In this document: positions 49,345 to 60,800 of the stretch, piece by piece
How the letters are laid out: each line of letters starts with the position of its first letter
Numbering within the stretch: position 1 is the stretch's first letter
From: Effrenium voratum
Taxonomy: Eukaryota > Sar > Dinophyceae > Suessiales > Symbiodiniaceae
DNA: 64,000 nucleotides
Assembly: GCA_963377175.1 (NCBI GenBank)
Contig: CAUJNA010003736.1
Span: 76,399-140,398, forward strand
Direction of reading: 5' to 3'
Made by a program: the position numbers and the translations under genes
The notes under the pieces: model-generated
What the model was told of the DNA's origin: nothing
Database searches by the model: none
What the model saw: the letters and a program-made list of their open reading frames with translations, nothing else

Positions 49345-51049
49345 ACAGTTGACCATGAAGGTTTTGTACACTCGTCAAGAAGGCCCAAAGTGCATATTCG
49401 GGAGGACGATTGGTTGCTGCTTCGGGAGTGCATCCTCTGTGAGTGGGGCATTTGTCTTGGCGGCCGAATTAGGGAAAAGAAAGGGGGTTGAGCGCCCTCT
49501 GGAAATTGACTGGGATATGACCAGGTTGGTCATAGGCCAGATGCAGTGTATCCAGGATCGTGGTGCAGTCCATGTTCACCTCTCAGGTGCAATTGCTATA
49601 GAGGAGAGATATAGCCATATCTCCAACTGTCAGCCCACCTGCCCTGCGTGTGGTGAAGTTGATACGGTCGCCCATAGGGTACTGCGGTGCAGCCATACGC
49701 AGCCCATTCGGGATGATTGTCCGGTATTACACAACTTGGATGAGACTACAGCCCTTTTTCCCTTTGTGCAAACCTTGCCAATAGGTGAAGCCTTCATCAA
49801 GTTGTGCATGTCCAGACCAGAGGTATCTTGGACTCCTGTTATGTCAGATAGGATTGTCACTCTCTACACAGATGGTGCTGGCAAGAACCCTACCTTGTCA
49901 ACGTGTGATACTTCGTTTGCAGTTGTGCTCCTTGATGACTTGAGTGATCGTTGCATGGTTGGATTGGCTCGTGATGCACGTCTTTCTGGAGTGGCGCCCC
50001 CTGTCTTCTCGGTCTTTAGTACCGGAAAACACGTACCGGGAAAACACGGGTCGGCAGACTGTTAGTAGGGCAGAATTGTCTGCTGCCATAGTGGCAATTG
50101 GTAGCTTTCGTCACATCCGTCTTGTCACCGACCCGATGTACGTGATCAATACCATTGCCAAGGTTCGATGTGCTCCACAGCCCACGAAGTGGGTCAACAG
50201 ACCCAACTTTGACCTTGTGTTGTTGCTGATCAAGGCACTTGAGGCCCATCCTGGCAACAGATCAATAGTTGTTGACAAGATCAAAAGTCACCAGGACGAG
50301 AGCAGCGATGTGCGCACTTTTTCTGACCCTGTGTTGTTTGACTTCTGGGGTAATCACCTTGCAGACCAGGCAGCTGGGGCTGCTCTTGACGCCGGTTCCC
50401 AAGATGCCCTGGTGGTGCGTGATACTGCCTACAGTGCCATTGGTTTCCGCAGACATCATTGGGGGCTAGTCTTGACAGGAGTTGCCAAAACTGTCCGTGC
50501 CTTCCCTGTGGTCAAGGCCGATAATGGCATCCGACCTCCCCAGCATGAAGAGAGAGCTCCACTTGCCTCTGTTGCAGTGCCTGCAGATTTTGTGCCATTG
50601 ATATTGCCCTCACCGGATATACTTCGTTTCGCCAGCCCGTGGAGTCCACTTTTACCCAGGCATTATATGACTGGGCCCAAAAATTGTGTTGGCCCTCCAG
50701 GCAGGTTGAAAATCCTGGTGTCTCCTTGGTCGAGCTCAGTGCTCTTCAACCCCTTGAGACGGCCTTGCAATCTTTTGTGCTGCCTTGGAGTGAACCCCTA
50801 TTCGGAGCTGTGACTAACCTTGGATACCCTTTTGGCATGATGAAGATTTCAGGTTTCAAGGTCCGTCCTTGGATGCCACATGAACCTGAGGTCCGACGCC
50901 TTTTCGGTGAGTATCTTGGAAAGCTGACGACTAAGACACTAGCCTTGCCTTTGCCGGTCGAAGTGGCATTCAGTCCCGGTGCTAATCTCCTCCAGAAAGA
51001 GTGGTCGCGTAGAGGGCAGGCCCAAACTACCTGCCTTTCATGGCCATGA
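49345..51049 (+). pseudogene. LINE zinc knuckle, RNase H and C-terminal region
   Basis: CPACGEVDTVAHRVLRC near 49640-49690 is the zinc-binding segment often found after LINE RT. RNase H: VTLYTDGAGKNP (49858), then, after a frame change near 50030, SRAELSAAIVAIGSF, IRLVTDPMYVINTI and FWGNHLADQAAGAAL. The last portion (50639-51049, LPWSEPLFGAVTNLGYPFGM) is unassigned. Confidence 0.7.
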
Positions 51050-51700
51050 CTTGGTGGGGTGCTGTGACAGTAATCAGCCTTCTCCAGTAACGGTGGTCGC
51101 GTTGAGGGCAGGCTCTTATACTTGCCTTTCGTGGCCGTGCATCTGTATGATGGATTAGGGGCCAGATTTGCACTCTGGTGTTGCACTTCAGTGTCCTTGG
51201 CCCTTGACCTTCGGCATCCAGTTACATCGGCTGGTGTGACTGCTGATATTTACCAACAATCCCCTTTATGTCTCTGTGGTGTGATCCTAGTGCCACTACG
51301 TTTGTGGAGTGACAATGGCACTCACAGGACCTCGTCGCAATTGAATATTGAATATCCTTGGGAAGTTGGTCCGGTGCACCTCCTGGGGCGGTTGCCTCGG
51401 GCCATACGTGACCTTGGTATTACCATGCTCTTGCTGCTTCGTAACTGGATTTCCATTGCAAGTGTGATCAATTTTGCTTTGGCATTTCAGGTCCTCTTGA
51501 TTTACTTGAGATAGCAAGAATCCCTTTGCTTGATTTACAGTGCTTTGCCTCTCCTGGTACCACTCCCGAGTGGTGGATATTGTACATAGCTTCGATGCCA
51601 CCACTCGCGGGTCCGCTTTGAGTGACCTTGCCTTGACGCAGCCTTTTGTGTGCATGGGGGTACCCTATCCATTACACTGTCTTAATTAGGCAGGTTGCCT
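51050..51700. other. LINE 3' flank, no gene supported
   Basis: Short hydrophobic frames only. Contains a second copy of the GAGGGCAGGC...TGCCTTTCGTGGCC segment at about 51096-51132. Nothing else nameable. Confidence 0.35.
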
Positions 51701-53200
51701 TCTTGCCTTGAGGGCATTCTTTCTGGCGCAAATGCATGCTCAATGCCGCACATCGTTGGTGGGGTTTCGTGGAGTCCATCTCTTGATGGCCAACGCTCTT
51801 GCGTATTTGGCATATTGCAGTGGGGTTGCTGTGGCAAGCACTAGGATCTTGCAACACAGTGGGATGCAAACTTGCAGGGTTATGTAGGTTTGTAGCTCCG
51901 CACCTGCAAAGTCAGGTGTTGGCATCAGACTTTCCGACGGACAAATGGGCCGCCTTCTTCCGGGGGGTGGGTTCTCGGTCTTTTGGGGTTGGCCCCCTTT
52001 TCTTTGTTTGGCGCCCTGGCCGGGCTGTCTTCTTGGGGTGGTTCTTTTTCCCTTGGGGACAGGACCGGGGGCTTTCTTCCCCTTCGGCGGTGGGCTGCCC
52101 GGCAACGTATCCGAGCCAACAAGGTTGCTGATCACCTTGCAGGCATTGCACGGGCGGCAACCAAACGTGGGCTGTCTGCCACCGAGCGCCCTGTGCTTGC
52201 TATTTCACTCTTCAACTCGATTTGAGCTATCCTTGAGGCTGCTGTTGATGCCAAGTGTGCTCTGGACCTCATCGAAGTCCCACTTGCTTCATGGGAAACG
52301 GTTGCGGGTTGGGTCGCCCACCCTCGTCTTCGACCTATGTTGTCGGCATATGTCTCTCGTGTTCTTGCTGGTGGCGGGCTGGTTCATGTTGCGTATATTG
52401 GCAGCCAGATTTGGACACAGGGCCCCTGCAGGCAGTTGGGCCTTGTCCTTCATGGCCTCAACCACTGGGAGATCAGTGTTGAAAGGTGCTGGTTTGAGGT
52501 CGCACGTCAGGCGAATCAGGTGCAACCGCCTTCAGGCTGCCTGCCGACATGTGATGGCCTGTTGGACAAAGTCTCCAGCTTGCTTCCTGCGCGCAGTTCC
52601 GGCGCTCCTCGGTTGGAGCGTGCTCGGGCGGCTGCGCGGCAGACGAAATGCCAAGGTGCGGGTCCGGCGATTTGCCGCATTCAGCAAGAAGACCTTTTTG
52701 TTGCGGATGAGCTTTGTCTAGTGTTGCGCTGTTTGGAATCCTGCTGCCGCGCCGCTGCCGACACCCTCGACCCTCACTCACCTTTTAGGTTCGATGTTCT
52801 GCAGCGTGCTGAGGTTCGAGACGAGTGGGACCAGTGGGAAGCACTTGGGCCATATCATTGTCCGGACTTTCCTTGGGGTGCTTCGGGATCTTTTCCACAT
52901 GGATAGCGTGGTTTGGTGCATCCTTGCCCGCCAAAAGACCTTTTGGTTGCTGCGCTGTCCCAAGCCTTGGCTCGACTTGCCCTCCCGTATGATGCCAAGA
53001 CGCAACTGATTGTTGGCAGTCTCGCCATGGAGCGCGAGGTGATCGTTGCATCGACTGGCAGGGGCCCCCCTCTTGCACTTCCAAAGGTTTCGGGTCAGAG
53101 CACGACTGTGCAACCTCGAAAGGTGATTTCACGAAAACGCAAAGCCGATGTTCCTGCTCAAACCTTGCGCACCTTTTTCCGGCGTATTACACGGAAGTGA
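51700..53200 (+). mobile_element. Fragment of a third LINE (RNase H tail and C-terminal region)
   Basis: RIRANKVADHLAGIARAATK near 52100-52165 resembles the terminal xNxxADxxA motif of LINE RNase H. It is followed by a coherent frame (52235-52906) with VPLASWETVAGWVAHPRLRP, VERCWFEVARQANQVQP and RLERARAAARQTKC, and then DLLVAALSQALARLALPYDA (52913-53200). 51940-52110 has G/C homopolymer-rich sequence. Only partial. Confidence 0.4.
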
Positions 53201-53418
53201 TTTTGTGGACCTGGTCGTCTGGTCCATTTCCTACAGTTGTGACTTTCATGCCTTGCGTCAAAGTATTTTGCCGCTGAATGGTCATTCGTCTTGCCGGGTA
53301 TGCCTCGGCTCACAGGATTGGGTGCCTGGTTCAGGCACGATCCGGCCCCTCTGTTTCGGGTAGCAGCGCGGGTTTTGGCTAGCCATCCGGTGGTCAGCGG
53401 CCCTCGCATCTCCTTCCC

Positions 53419-54332
53419 TTACATGACCAATGAAGCAGAGGGGGCACTCCAGCAAGCAGGCAAGCGATAGTGCGCAGAGTTAGTCAAGATTACCTCCTCT
53501 GAGGAGCATCCCGCGTCCCGGACACCTGGACGCCCGTCCAATGCGCTCCAAACTCCCCGGTGTTGGAGGCGGAATTGGTTGTCATGGACGAGGCGCAGCA
53601 GTATGGCGCAATCTCGGAAGTGGTGCCTATGTCGGGCCACTCGCAAATGCTTGCGAGGGTGGGCGGGCAACACTATGCAGACCCCGGGCCGTGCTGCAGC
53701 AACACGAATGGCCATCGGTTGCTGCCTTGCGAAGGATCGCAACCTGAAACTTGCGTCCGTCCGGGTCCTTGGCCACCCCTCGGCTCTTGGCGAACTTGCA
53801 TTCCTCCTCCCCCAGGACCGCAATTTGCGGGGCAGCATATTCCAAAGAGGTCCAGAAGGGCGTGGAGCAGAGATTGCTCTATAGCATCCTTGGCACCAAC
53901 AGCCTGTTGCAGCACTCGCAGGCGTACGTGTTGGACTACTTTCTCGAGCGCAGTCTTTCGCGAGGTTACACCGTCTCCACAGAGAAAGTTGATGGCGGCC
54001 AGGTCTCCTTTCGACCACTGCTCGAAGTTGCTCTCAACATGTCTGTACCAATTCTGACCACGTTCATCCATATCCAGACCACACCAGCCAAGGGCATAAC
54101 GCAGGGCCTCGAACCTGTATTTCGTCGGCACCGCATCCACATACTGACATTCAAGGTCCTGAAAAGTGACGCCCGTACAGTTGGTGGGGAAGGAAAACCA
54201 AATGCCCATAGCGACGCCACGACTGCCTCCCCGTTCCTTCACCAGTAAGCAACAGCACAAACACTTGCCGCTCTGCAAGCCCTGCCAAGTTCCAATCCGG
54301 GCTCCAACAACACAAGGAGTCGGCCTCCGCAT
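53419..54332 (-). other. Minus-strand coherent ORF of unknown origin
   Basis: One minus-strand frame (53673-54332) carries protein-like sequence: FSFPTNCTGVTFQDLECQYV, YALGWCGLDMDERGQNWYRH, DLAAINFLCGDGVTSRKTAL. It degrades in composition toward 53.75 kb. Not recognised; perhaps part of a host gene or another retroelement on the opposite strand. Confidence 0.3.
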
Positions 54333-54579
54333 GAATAGCTCGGAATGATCTGCGGCATAGCAACAGCACCGACCACTGTCTCACCTGAAATGCATAGCCG
54401 TCTCGCAAGGACATCCAGCCATGCGGCAGAAAAGCTGCCAGCCGAGAATCCTGGAAGGACGACCGCGCCTGCCGGCGCATTAGTGGACGACCGGGACCGT
54501 CCGGGAGCCCTGCAATGGCCGCGAGGTCAGGAAACGAAGCCGTTCGGCAGATTGGCAGCATATTAGGCGACGAATGCGT

Positions 54580-55060
54580 TCGACAAGTTCGGCAGGCTGC
54601 AGTGTCACGAGCGAGGACCTCGGCAGGCTGCCGTGTCACAAGCAAGGACCTCGGCAGGCTGTCGTGCTTGTGAAGAACAAAGTCCTCTGGAACTCGGGAA
54701 CTTGGCCGCTTTTGCGCACTTTTTCGGCCCAAAAGAGAGCGGTGACGAAGCGGTGACAAGTGGTGACGCCTGCTTTTCCGGGCAGAAAACGGAAATCGAG
54801 AGCTGCGAGAGCGTCTGGAGCTGTTTTCGACCGAAACCGAGCGAATCTAGAGGCTGAGACACCCCGCTTGCCGTCTGACAGGAAAAAACGAACTTTTCGG
54901 AGTTGGCTGTTTTGAGCGCTTTTTGCGCCAAAAACGGAGCGGTGACAAAGACCGGTGACATCGGAAAAACGTTCAGCAGGATGGAGAATTCCTGTTTTGC
55001 AGGGTTTTGCGACAAAAAAACCAAATAATTAGGTTGGTATAACTGCAGGCAATTCCCGAG
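54580..55060. repeat. Second copy of the GGTGAC repeat module
   Basis: CCTCGGCAGGCTG repeats at about 54610-54665, TTTTTCGGCCCAAAAGAGAG plus CGGTGACGAAGCGGTGACA at 54720-54757, ACCGGTGACATCGGAAAAAC and GTTCAGCA at 54950-54978, TTTTGCAGGGTTTTG, and TTAGGTTGGTATAAC at 55029. Order and orientation match 22.65-23.39 kb, and as there, viral gene fragments follow directly. Confidence 0.75.
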
Positions 55061-55074
55061 GACAGGAGACCCCG

Positions 55075-55865
55075 AGGCCGGCGCCCTGGCAAGCAACGGT
55101 CAGGGCCCGCCCTCCATCACGGACCGCCTGCGCAGCACGGCCGACGGCGCGCAGGCGGCAGCGGACCTCGCAGGCGCAGGGGCAGCAGGGCTCGCAGCCG
55201 CGCAGGCCTTCCGCTCGCAGCTCCCCCAGGACGCAGCCAAGTACGTACGCTTGAACGTGCTGCCCCGCGCGGGCCCGCAGCCGCAGCCGCCGTCAGAAGA
55301 CGGCAGCCGTGGGGGAGAGGTTGCTGTTGCCGCCAAGGGCACGTTGGCTGGCGCGGCAGGAGTCGGCGCAGCGGCACTGGCCGTGGGCCGACCCTCCCTA
55401 CATCTTCCCCGGTCGTATCATGAACTACTACGGCATGAGGGGGCAGGGCCACGACCTGGCCTTCCTCCGAGACGCACTCTTTGCGAGCGGCTTGCCCTGT
55501 GTCGTGAGCATCAACGACGTGCCGAAGACTTGGGAGCTCCCCGGCAGGAAGCTTCTCTTCGCCTACCGGTATTGGCTCGGCACGGCCTCCAACTTCGTGG
55601 TGTACATGTCCGAGGCCGACAACGTCTACGACCCCCTGTACGGCAGCTTTGGGGACCAGGAGCACGGTCAACCCCGAACCTGCACTTCGAGGGCAGGAAC
55701 GGTGGACGTCTACGGCCGCCAGATTCTGGACGCAACCCTGGAGGCCGGCAACACGACGGAGGTCGAGGCAGACACGGGCCTCGGCCCTGCTGCTGAAGCC
55801 ACCCTGGGGGAGGTGCTGCTGGGTTCCACCCTGACCACACTGGGCAACTGGCACACCAACCACGG
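55075..55865 (+). pseudogene. Chimera of three viral gene fragments
   Basis: Segment 1 (55085-55285) matches the gene at 5.3-5.5 kb (GPPSITDRLRSTADGAQAAA, FRSQLPQDAAKYVRLNVLP). Segment 2 (55305-55390) matches its Ala/Gly region near 5.65-5.8 kb. Segment 3 (55390-55533) matches the N6-methyltransferase (DPPYIFPGRIMNYYGMRGQG, LRDALFASGLPCVVSINDVP). Segment 4 (55535-55855) matches the fibre head module (FAYRYWLGTASNFVVYMSEA) with internal deletions. A single frame stays open from 55309 to 55989 across segments 2-4. All are in plus orientation although MTase and fibre are minus in the main element. Differences from the main copies are mostly third-position. Confidence 0.75.
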
Positions 55866-56089
55866 CGCGAGTCAGCCTCAGTCAGCTTCAGTCAGCTTAG
55901 GGAAGGGGGGATGGCGCGGGGCCTACACCGTCCACACACACACACCAGTCGGCTTTGGACAGGTTGGAGGTGTGTTGTTGCAACTTTGAAACAGAGCCAT
56001 AACCGCAAATGACAAACGACGTCGCAGCGCGCAAGCACGATCCTTCTTCTCTCGATGCAACTATACCACGCGTTCGCCCCGAATAAAAG

Positions 56090-56272
56090 CTACGCTGCGG
56101 GCTCGTCCGCCTGCTTGCGCTTCTTGCCGCGGGCAGGGGCCTTGGACCCTGAGGCCTGCTCCAGAGCCTGCTTTTTCAGCGAGGCGTTGTGCATCCTCGC
56201 TTGCACTTTGGCCAACAGGTTGGTGAGGCAGTACATGCCTGCGCTCACTGAGGCGGCGGCAAAGCAAAGCAA
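56090..56272 (-). CDS. Small basic-tailed protein, unknown
   Basis: 60 codons from ATG 56272: MLCFAAASVSAGMYCLTNLL followed by KVQARMHNASLKKQALEQAS and a basic tail ending KKRKQADEPAA. It lies between the viral chimera and a copy of the TAGGGTAGTATAAGC motif (56351), so it may be another viral remnant. Not recognised. Confidence 0.3.
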   Translation of the reverse strand: MLCFAAASVSAGMYCLTNLLAKVQARMHNASLKKQALEQASGSKAPARGKKRKQADEPAA

Positions 56273-56869
56273 GGACCGAAATGGAGTTTGCGACGAAACT
56301 CCATGGACTTGTGAAACTTCTGCAGCTCCTGCGCCAAAACCGGATTTTTTTAGGGTAGTATAAGCCTATGTTCCTGACTACTGTTCGCGATGTGTCTTTT
56401 CAGGAAGCCTCGCGCAAAACTGATTTTTTACGTTTAAAAATGAAAATCTGAGGCGGAGATTTTCGCAACGACGCACTTTGTGTTTCTTGAGGACGCCTCA
56501 CGCATTTTTTGTGATCAAAACGCGTTTTGGAATGCAGGGCCGCTACGTCGGCGGAAGCCTTATGTCATTCAATCGGACCTCTGAAAACATGTGGCAGTTG
56601 TCGCAAAAAGTTGTCTTGCGCGCGACAGCTTACTGCGCTCTTGCTGCGGCGCTGCGCTGCTTTGATCTGCGCGTTGACGACTGGATTCCATGGCCAGCGC
56701 AGCATTCTGTGACACTCGCGTGCGTTTGTCGTGGCGCGCGCAGTATGTCGCGCGCTGATGCTGCGGGCTGCGTGGCAAGCGCGGCATTTTCAGCAGCAGG
56801 GTCTGCGACTTTCATGGCAGGGGCAGCGTTTCGCTCTTTTGCAAGCGTTGCAAGCCGAAACTGAACCCT

Positions 56870-57115
56870 CTGCGCGGATCGTGCGTGTCGAAGCGCTCTC
56901 GCTGCGGCGCCGTGCAAATGCTGCAAATGTGTCTTGAGCTCGCCGAACCCTGATCGCGCGCGTCGAAGCGCTCTCACTGTGGCGCCGCGCGAATGTGCCT
57001 CGAGCTTGGCGAGCCTTCTGCGGAGATCGTGCGCGTTGAAGCCTTTTCGCTGCGCCGTGCGAGTGTGTCTTGAGCTCGGCGAACCCTGATCGTGCGCGTC
57101 GAAGCGCTCTAGAAG
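56870..57115. repeat. ~65-75-bp tandem repeat (GTGCGCGTCGAAGCGCTCTC)
   Basis: GATCGTGCGxGTxGAAGC recurs near 56877, 56952, 57025 and 57088, with GAGCTCGGCGAACCCTGATC between units. Four diverged units. No gene supported. Confidence 0.6.
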
Positions 57116-60100
57116 CCTAGCTATCCGTTGCGCTATGGGGCCTTTGGGTGACAAGGCAGCCAGCAGAGCATGTCCTTGTTTCTGTGACATGTCATCGTTT
57201 CTGCGATGTCTTCGTTTCTCGTTTCTGCGTCATAAGTCACCGATTCCGAGACGTCATTGTTTCTGTGACAAAGCGATTCGGCCGATCGAGTTGTGAGTTC
57301 CTCCCCCCTTTTTATTACTGGTCCCATCTTGGCTTGAAGCAGTGAGCAGGATTCTAACAATGTTTGTCCTAGAGCTTCACTGGGAAGGCGATAGGTTGCT
57401 TGAGCAGCGCGTGAGGTTAGAGGTCCCATCATGAAATGCTTATGCAGGTGGTCGCTGGCTGCTATTTGCGCGACTGACGGACAAGGAGTTTAAGTTCAAT
57501 TTCCTCGCTGGTGAAACACACGTGCACGAAGCACCGTCGTGTGTTTATTTGTTCAGGAAAAAAAACGCAATTCTGCCAAAGCGAGAGCTAACGGGAACTA
57601 CCACCAGAGGCGTGCTTCGTGTCAAAGTTGCACACGGAAGGAGGCACGCAGTGCGTACTAATGCTTGCAATGACAACAAATCCTGTGAGTGGCTGCTAGC
57701 AGTGAAACTTACGATCCAAAGCAACCTCACCTCTCCTCGGAATCCAGATCAAATGTTGGCTCTCAGTGTCCCTTTGCAATTCCTCGATCGGAGATAAGTC
57801 CAAACCCCACGATCTATCATGACCAAGTTATGAGTGGCGATCGCATGTTTCAAAGATAAAGTGTGCTGATGCAAAATCATAAGTGTTTTCTATGCAAAAT
57901 CACAAATTTTTCCTGCAGACCAAGCTGACATTGGTGCGATGGAATGTCATCTCTGCAACAAACAAATCCATTTTAAGCCCGACATGTATGGTCCAAGCAA
58001 GAACTGCCAACGACGAACTGGATACTGAGAATTTTTGTTGATGACGAAATTCACGGGATTGCAAAGGCAAAACACCTCGAGTTTGTTTCTAGGAGATCAC
58101 TTGATTGCCAGCCCAATCAGCACACGCACGTGTCCAAAACTGGGTTCCAAGCCATGAGAACTACTTTGATAGGCTTGGGTGAGATAGCTTGGACTACAAT
58201 GAAAACAAAACATATGAAAGCTAGACCTTGTAACAGAATGCCATGCAGGTCATCTTGGTACATGAAAAAGCGAGAAGGCCTTCACGTGGTGGTTTCATAT
58301 GCAGAACACATTTTTCATTTGACAAATTTGAAGCAGCGGGCGCTGGAGCTCAGGCAGCAGGATCGCCAAGCAATGGGTTAAAGAAGCAATGCGTGCTGTT
58401 CTTCATTGCTACTTGTTGTGACGACTTCCCAAGGACAGTGATGAGACTTGGACGAACGGACATATGGCGTCACATTTTTTGCCGTCAGCGATTACTGTAA
58501 ATACGACAGTCATTCAACAGATGGTGTTGCCAACTTGCATTTCAATGTATTTGCAACATATTGATATCCGGAAGAGTTTCGTTTACCTTTGAAGCTTTTG
58601 TGTTGGTTATTGCTTGTGTTGGTTACCAATGCTTGTCAACATGTGTGTTTCCACTGCTGGTCACCAAGGTTTGGCAGAGTGTCAGGAATCAGGTGAGGTG
58701 CAGTCACACTCCCAGGCACATGAGGCATCAGACATGCACATGCATGAGCACTGACTTTCACAGAGTCAAGACACTGATGATTTTTACCCGAAACAGCTGG
58801 CATGATTCTTTTCCGCTGACCTTCATCCGCAACGGTACTTCAACCATGAAACTGAAGTGGTTTGGAATGCTAAGTCTTGGACGTTACCCCCTTTTTGGAA
58901 TGCCCGTTGGCATGGCGAGAGGCGAATGGGGACAGCTTTGCTTTGCTATACCAATAGCGGGATCTGGTTTTGATTCAAGACAGAACGACTCAGACATGGT
59001 TGATTTTCATTTTCTTTCTTTTCAACCACGAAACAAGGGCAGCGTAAAGAGCACACCCATCCAAGATTGCACCACCCCAGAAGAATAAAGACCCAGGTGT
59101 CTATTGAGACACAGCCACTTTCTAGCCACGAGTGATGGGCTGTTCCTCCTATGCGCCAGGCCTGGATGAAAATGCATGCTCATTGTTCAGCCGGCAAGCG
59201 CTCAGGCTGATTTTAACGTCCTCGTCCTGCAGGTTCCGAAGACGTGTACGGATGCTCTAAATATTGCAAGGGATCGCGGGCAAAGCTGTAACATATCACT
59301 ATTTTCCAGGGTTTTGTTGGTTGGTTTACTTGCACCATTTAGGAGGTGAAGCAACGAGGACCGGGGACAACCATCATAAAGACATATAAACCATATGTTA
59401 CTGTTCTAGTTCGTAGCTTTTACTTCTACCACAGCCATCGAGCACGATACTTGGCAGGCGGCTTTGATTGCGTACTTGATATGGTGGTTCCGCGCACCGC
59501 TCAAGCGATGGGCACTTGCGAGGCCGGCTGCTAGAATGTGCTTCCGTATTCGTTCCAAATGCTCGCAAGGTACCGCATTGCGATCGAAGCTTACCGGGAG
59601 GCTGGGCCAACACTGTTCTGAGGGTTTTTGTATGACACCCTGGGATTACACCCTCCCAGAATGGTGCAAAATAGCACGGTTTTATCCGGAAATGTGCCTA
59701 AATGGGGTCATTATCCAGTGGGTGTATTCCCAGGGCGCAAAAACAAAAACCCTTAGACCTGTGCGTTCATTTGATCTTACCAACAGTTGTTTGTCCCGCT
59801 TTGCGAACAGCAAGTGGCGATTCGGGAGGCTGGTTCCATTTGTGACGGTGATTGCTGTGGGTTGAGCCGACCTGCGCATGGTGCTTGCTATCCGAAGGCC
59901 CAGGAAAAAAGAAGACAAGCCGAAGAAAAGAAGGACCGTGCCGCCAACAGTCAGGCTTGTGTAAGTTGTTCGTTTCGCATTTGCTTCCAAGTTTGCAAGG
60001 AATGCAAGGATGATGTGGCAGTGCAAAAGGCCAGCAGTTGGAGGTTGCATTCGGACAAAATGTGATTGCTGAGCCAATCCGCGTAAGTCTGTGCGACTAG

Positions 60101-60800
60101 GAGGGCAAGGAGGCGAAGGCTGCCGTGGTCGATGAAGGCAATGAGCCTCCTTGTTTGGGCATGGAGCATTTTGATCTGCAGGAAAGAAGCAGCAAGCCGC
60201 TCGCCAGAGACGGCGACCAGCTGCCAAGTTGCAGGACATGTAGTTCGGCCCGTTGTTCATGTACCTCCAAACAGGCATAATTTGCGGGTTCAGCGGGGAT
60301 GGTAACCCTCCTTGGAGGTCCACATGTGGTTCCGCGTTTCTTTCCGTCAGGATCTCAACGCCAAAGAACTGCTGGAAGTGGCGCCTGCCTTTGATATACC
60401 TTGTTTAGACCTTTATGGAAAGTGTCTGGTACTTCCCCGAAAAGTGCAGATCTCAAGTCCTTTCGAGGGAATCCTAGGATAGAAGCTGACCATGACGAGG
60501 TAATCCTTAATTGGTGGTTGGATCCGTTCGGGGAATGCTACCAATTCGACTCCAAACCATGAGGGAAGCTGATATCAAAGCCCTAGATAAATGCAAATGG
60601 GGTTGTGGGGGCTCATGACGAGGTAGGATTTGGCAATGGGACCACGGCCACGGCTAAGCCAGCTGACCAGACTGGCAGGGTTTGGACAACATGGGCGGAA
60701 CAAGAGCCCCACCGGAGGTGTTCCGAAAAAGGGGGTTTACACGGTGTAAATCGGGGGTTGAGCCTGGGGATGAGCCTCTCCCGATGGCTTCCGCTTGTGA
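57116..60800. other. AT-richer host intergenic or intronic sequence
   Basis: Contains a TTTCTGTGACATGTCATCG-type repeat cluster at 57170-57270 (CGTTTCTGCG, GTTTCTGTGACA). The longest frames (e.g. 58561-59088, 175 codons) have no recognisable motif and poor coding character. No RNA gene identified. Confidence 0.4.

Larger units (their letters stand above)
43390..51050 (+). mobile_element. Second LINE with ubiquitin-like ORF1, endonuclease, RT and RNase H
   Basis: Starts at or just after B2. Order: ORF1 with two ubiquitin-like domains, a helical ORF1 remainder, AP-endonuclease, RT, a CCHC-like zinc knuckle, RNase H and a short C-terminal region. Frameshifts and an altered RT motif C indicate an inactive copy. 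The 3' border near 51050 is tentative; a repeated GAGGGCAGGC...CTTTC.TGGCC segment lies at 51008-51132. Confidence 0.7.

Noticed and set aside
58561..59088. 175-codon host ORF
   Set aside because: No motif, poor coding character and AT-rich low-information context.
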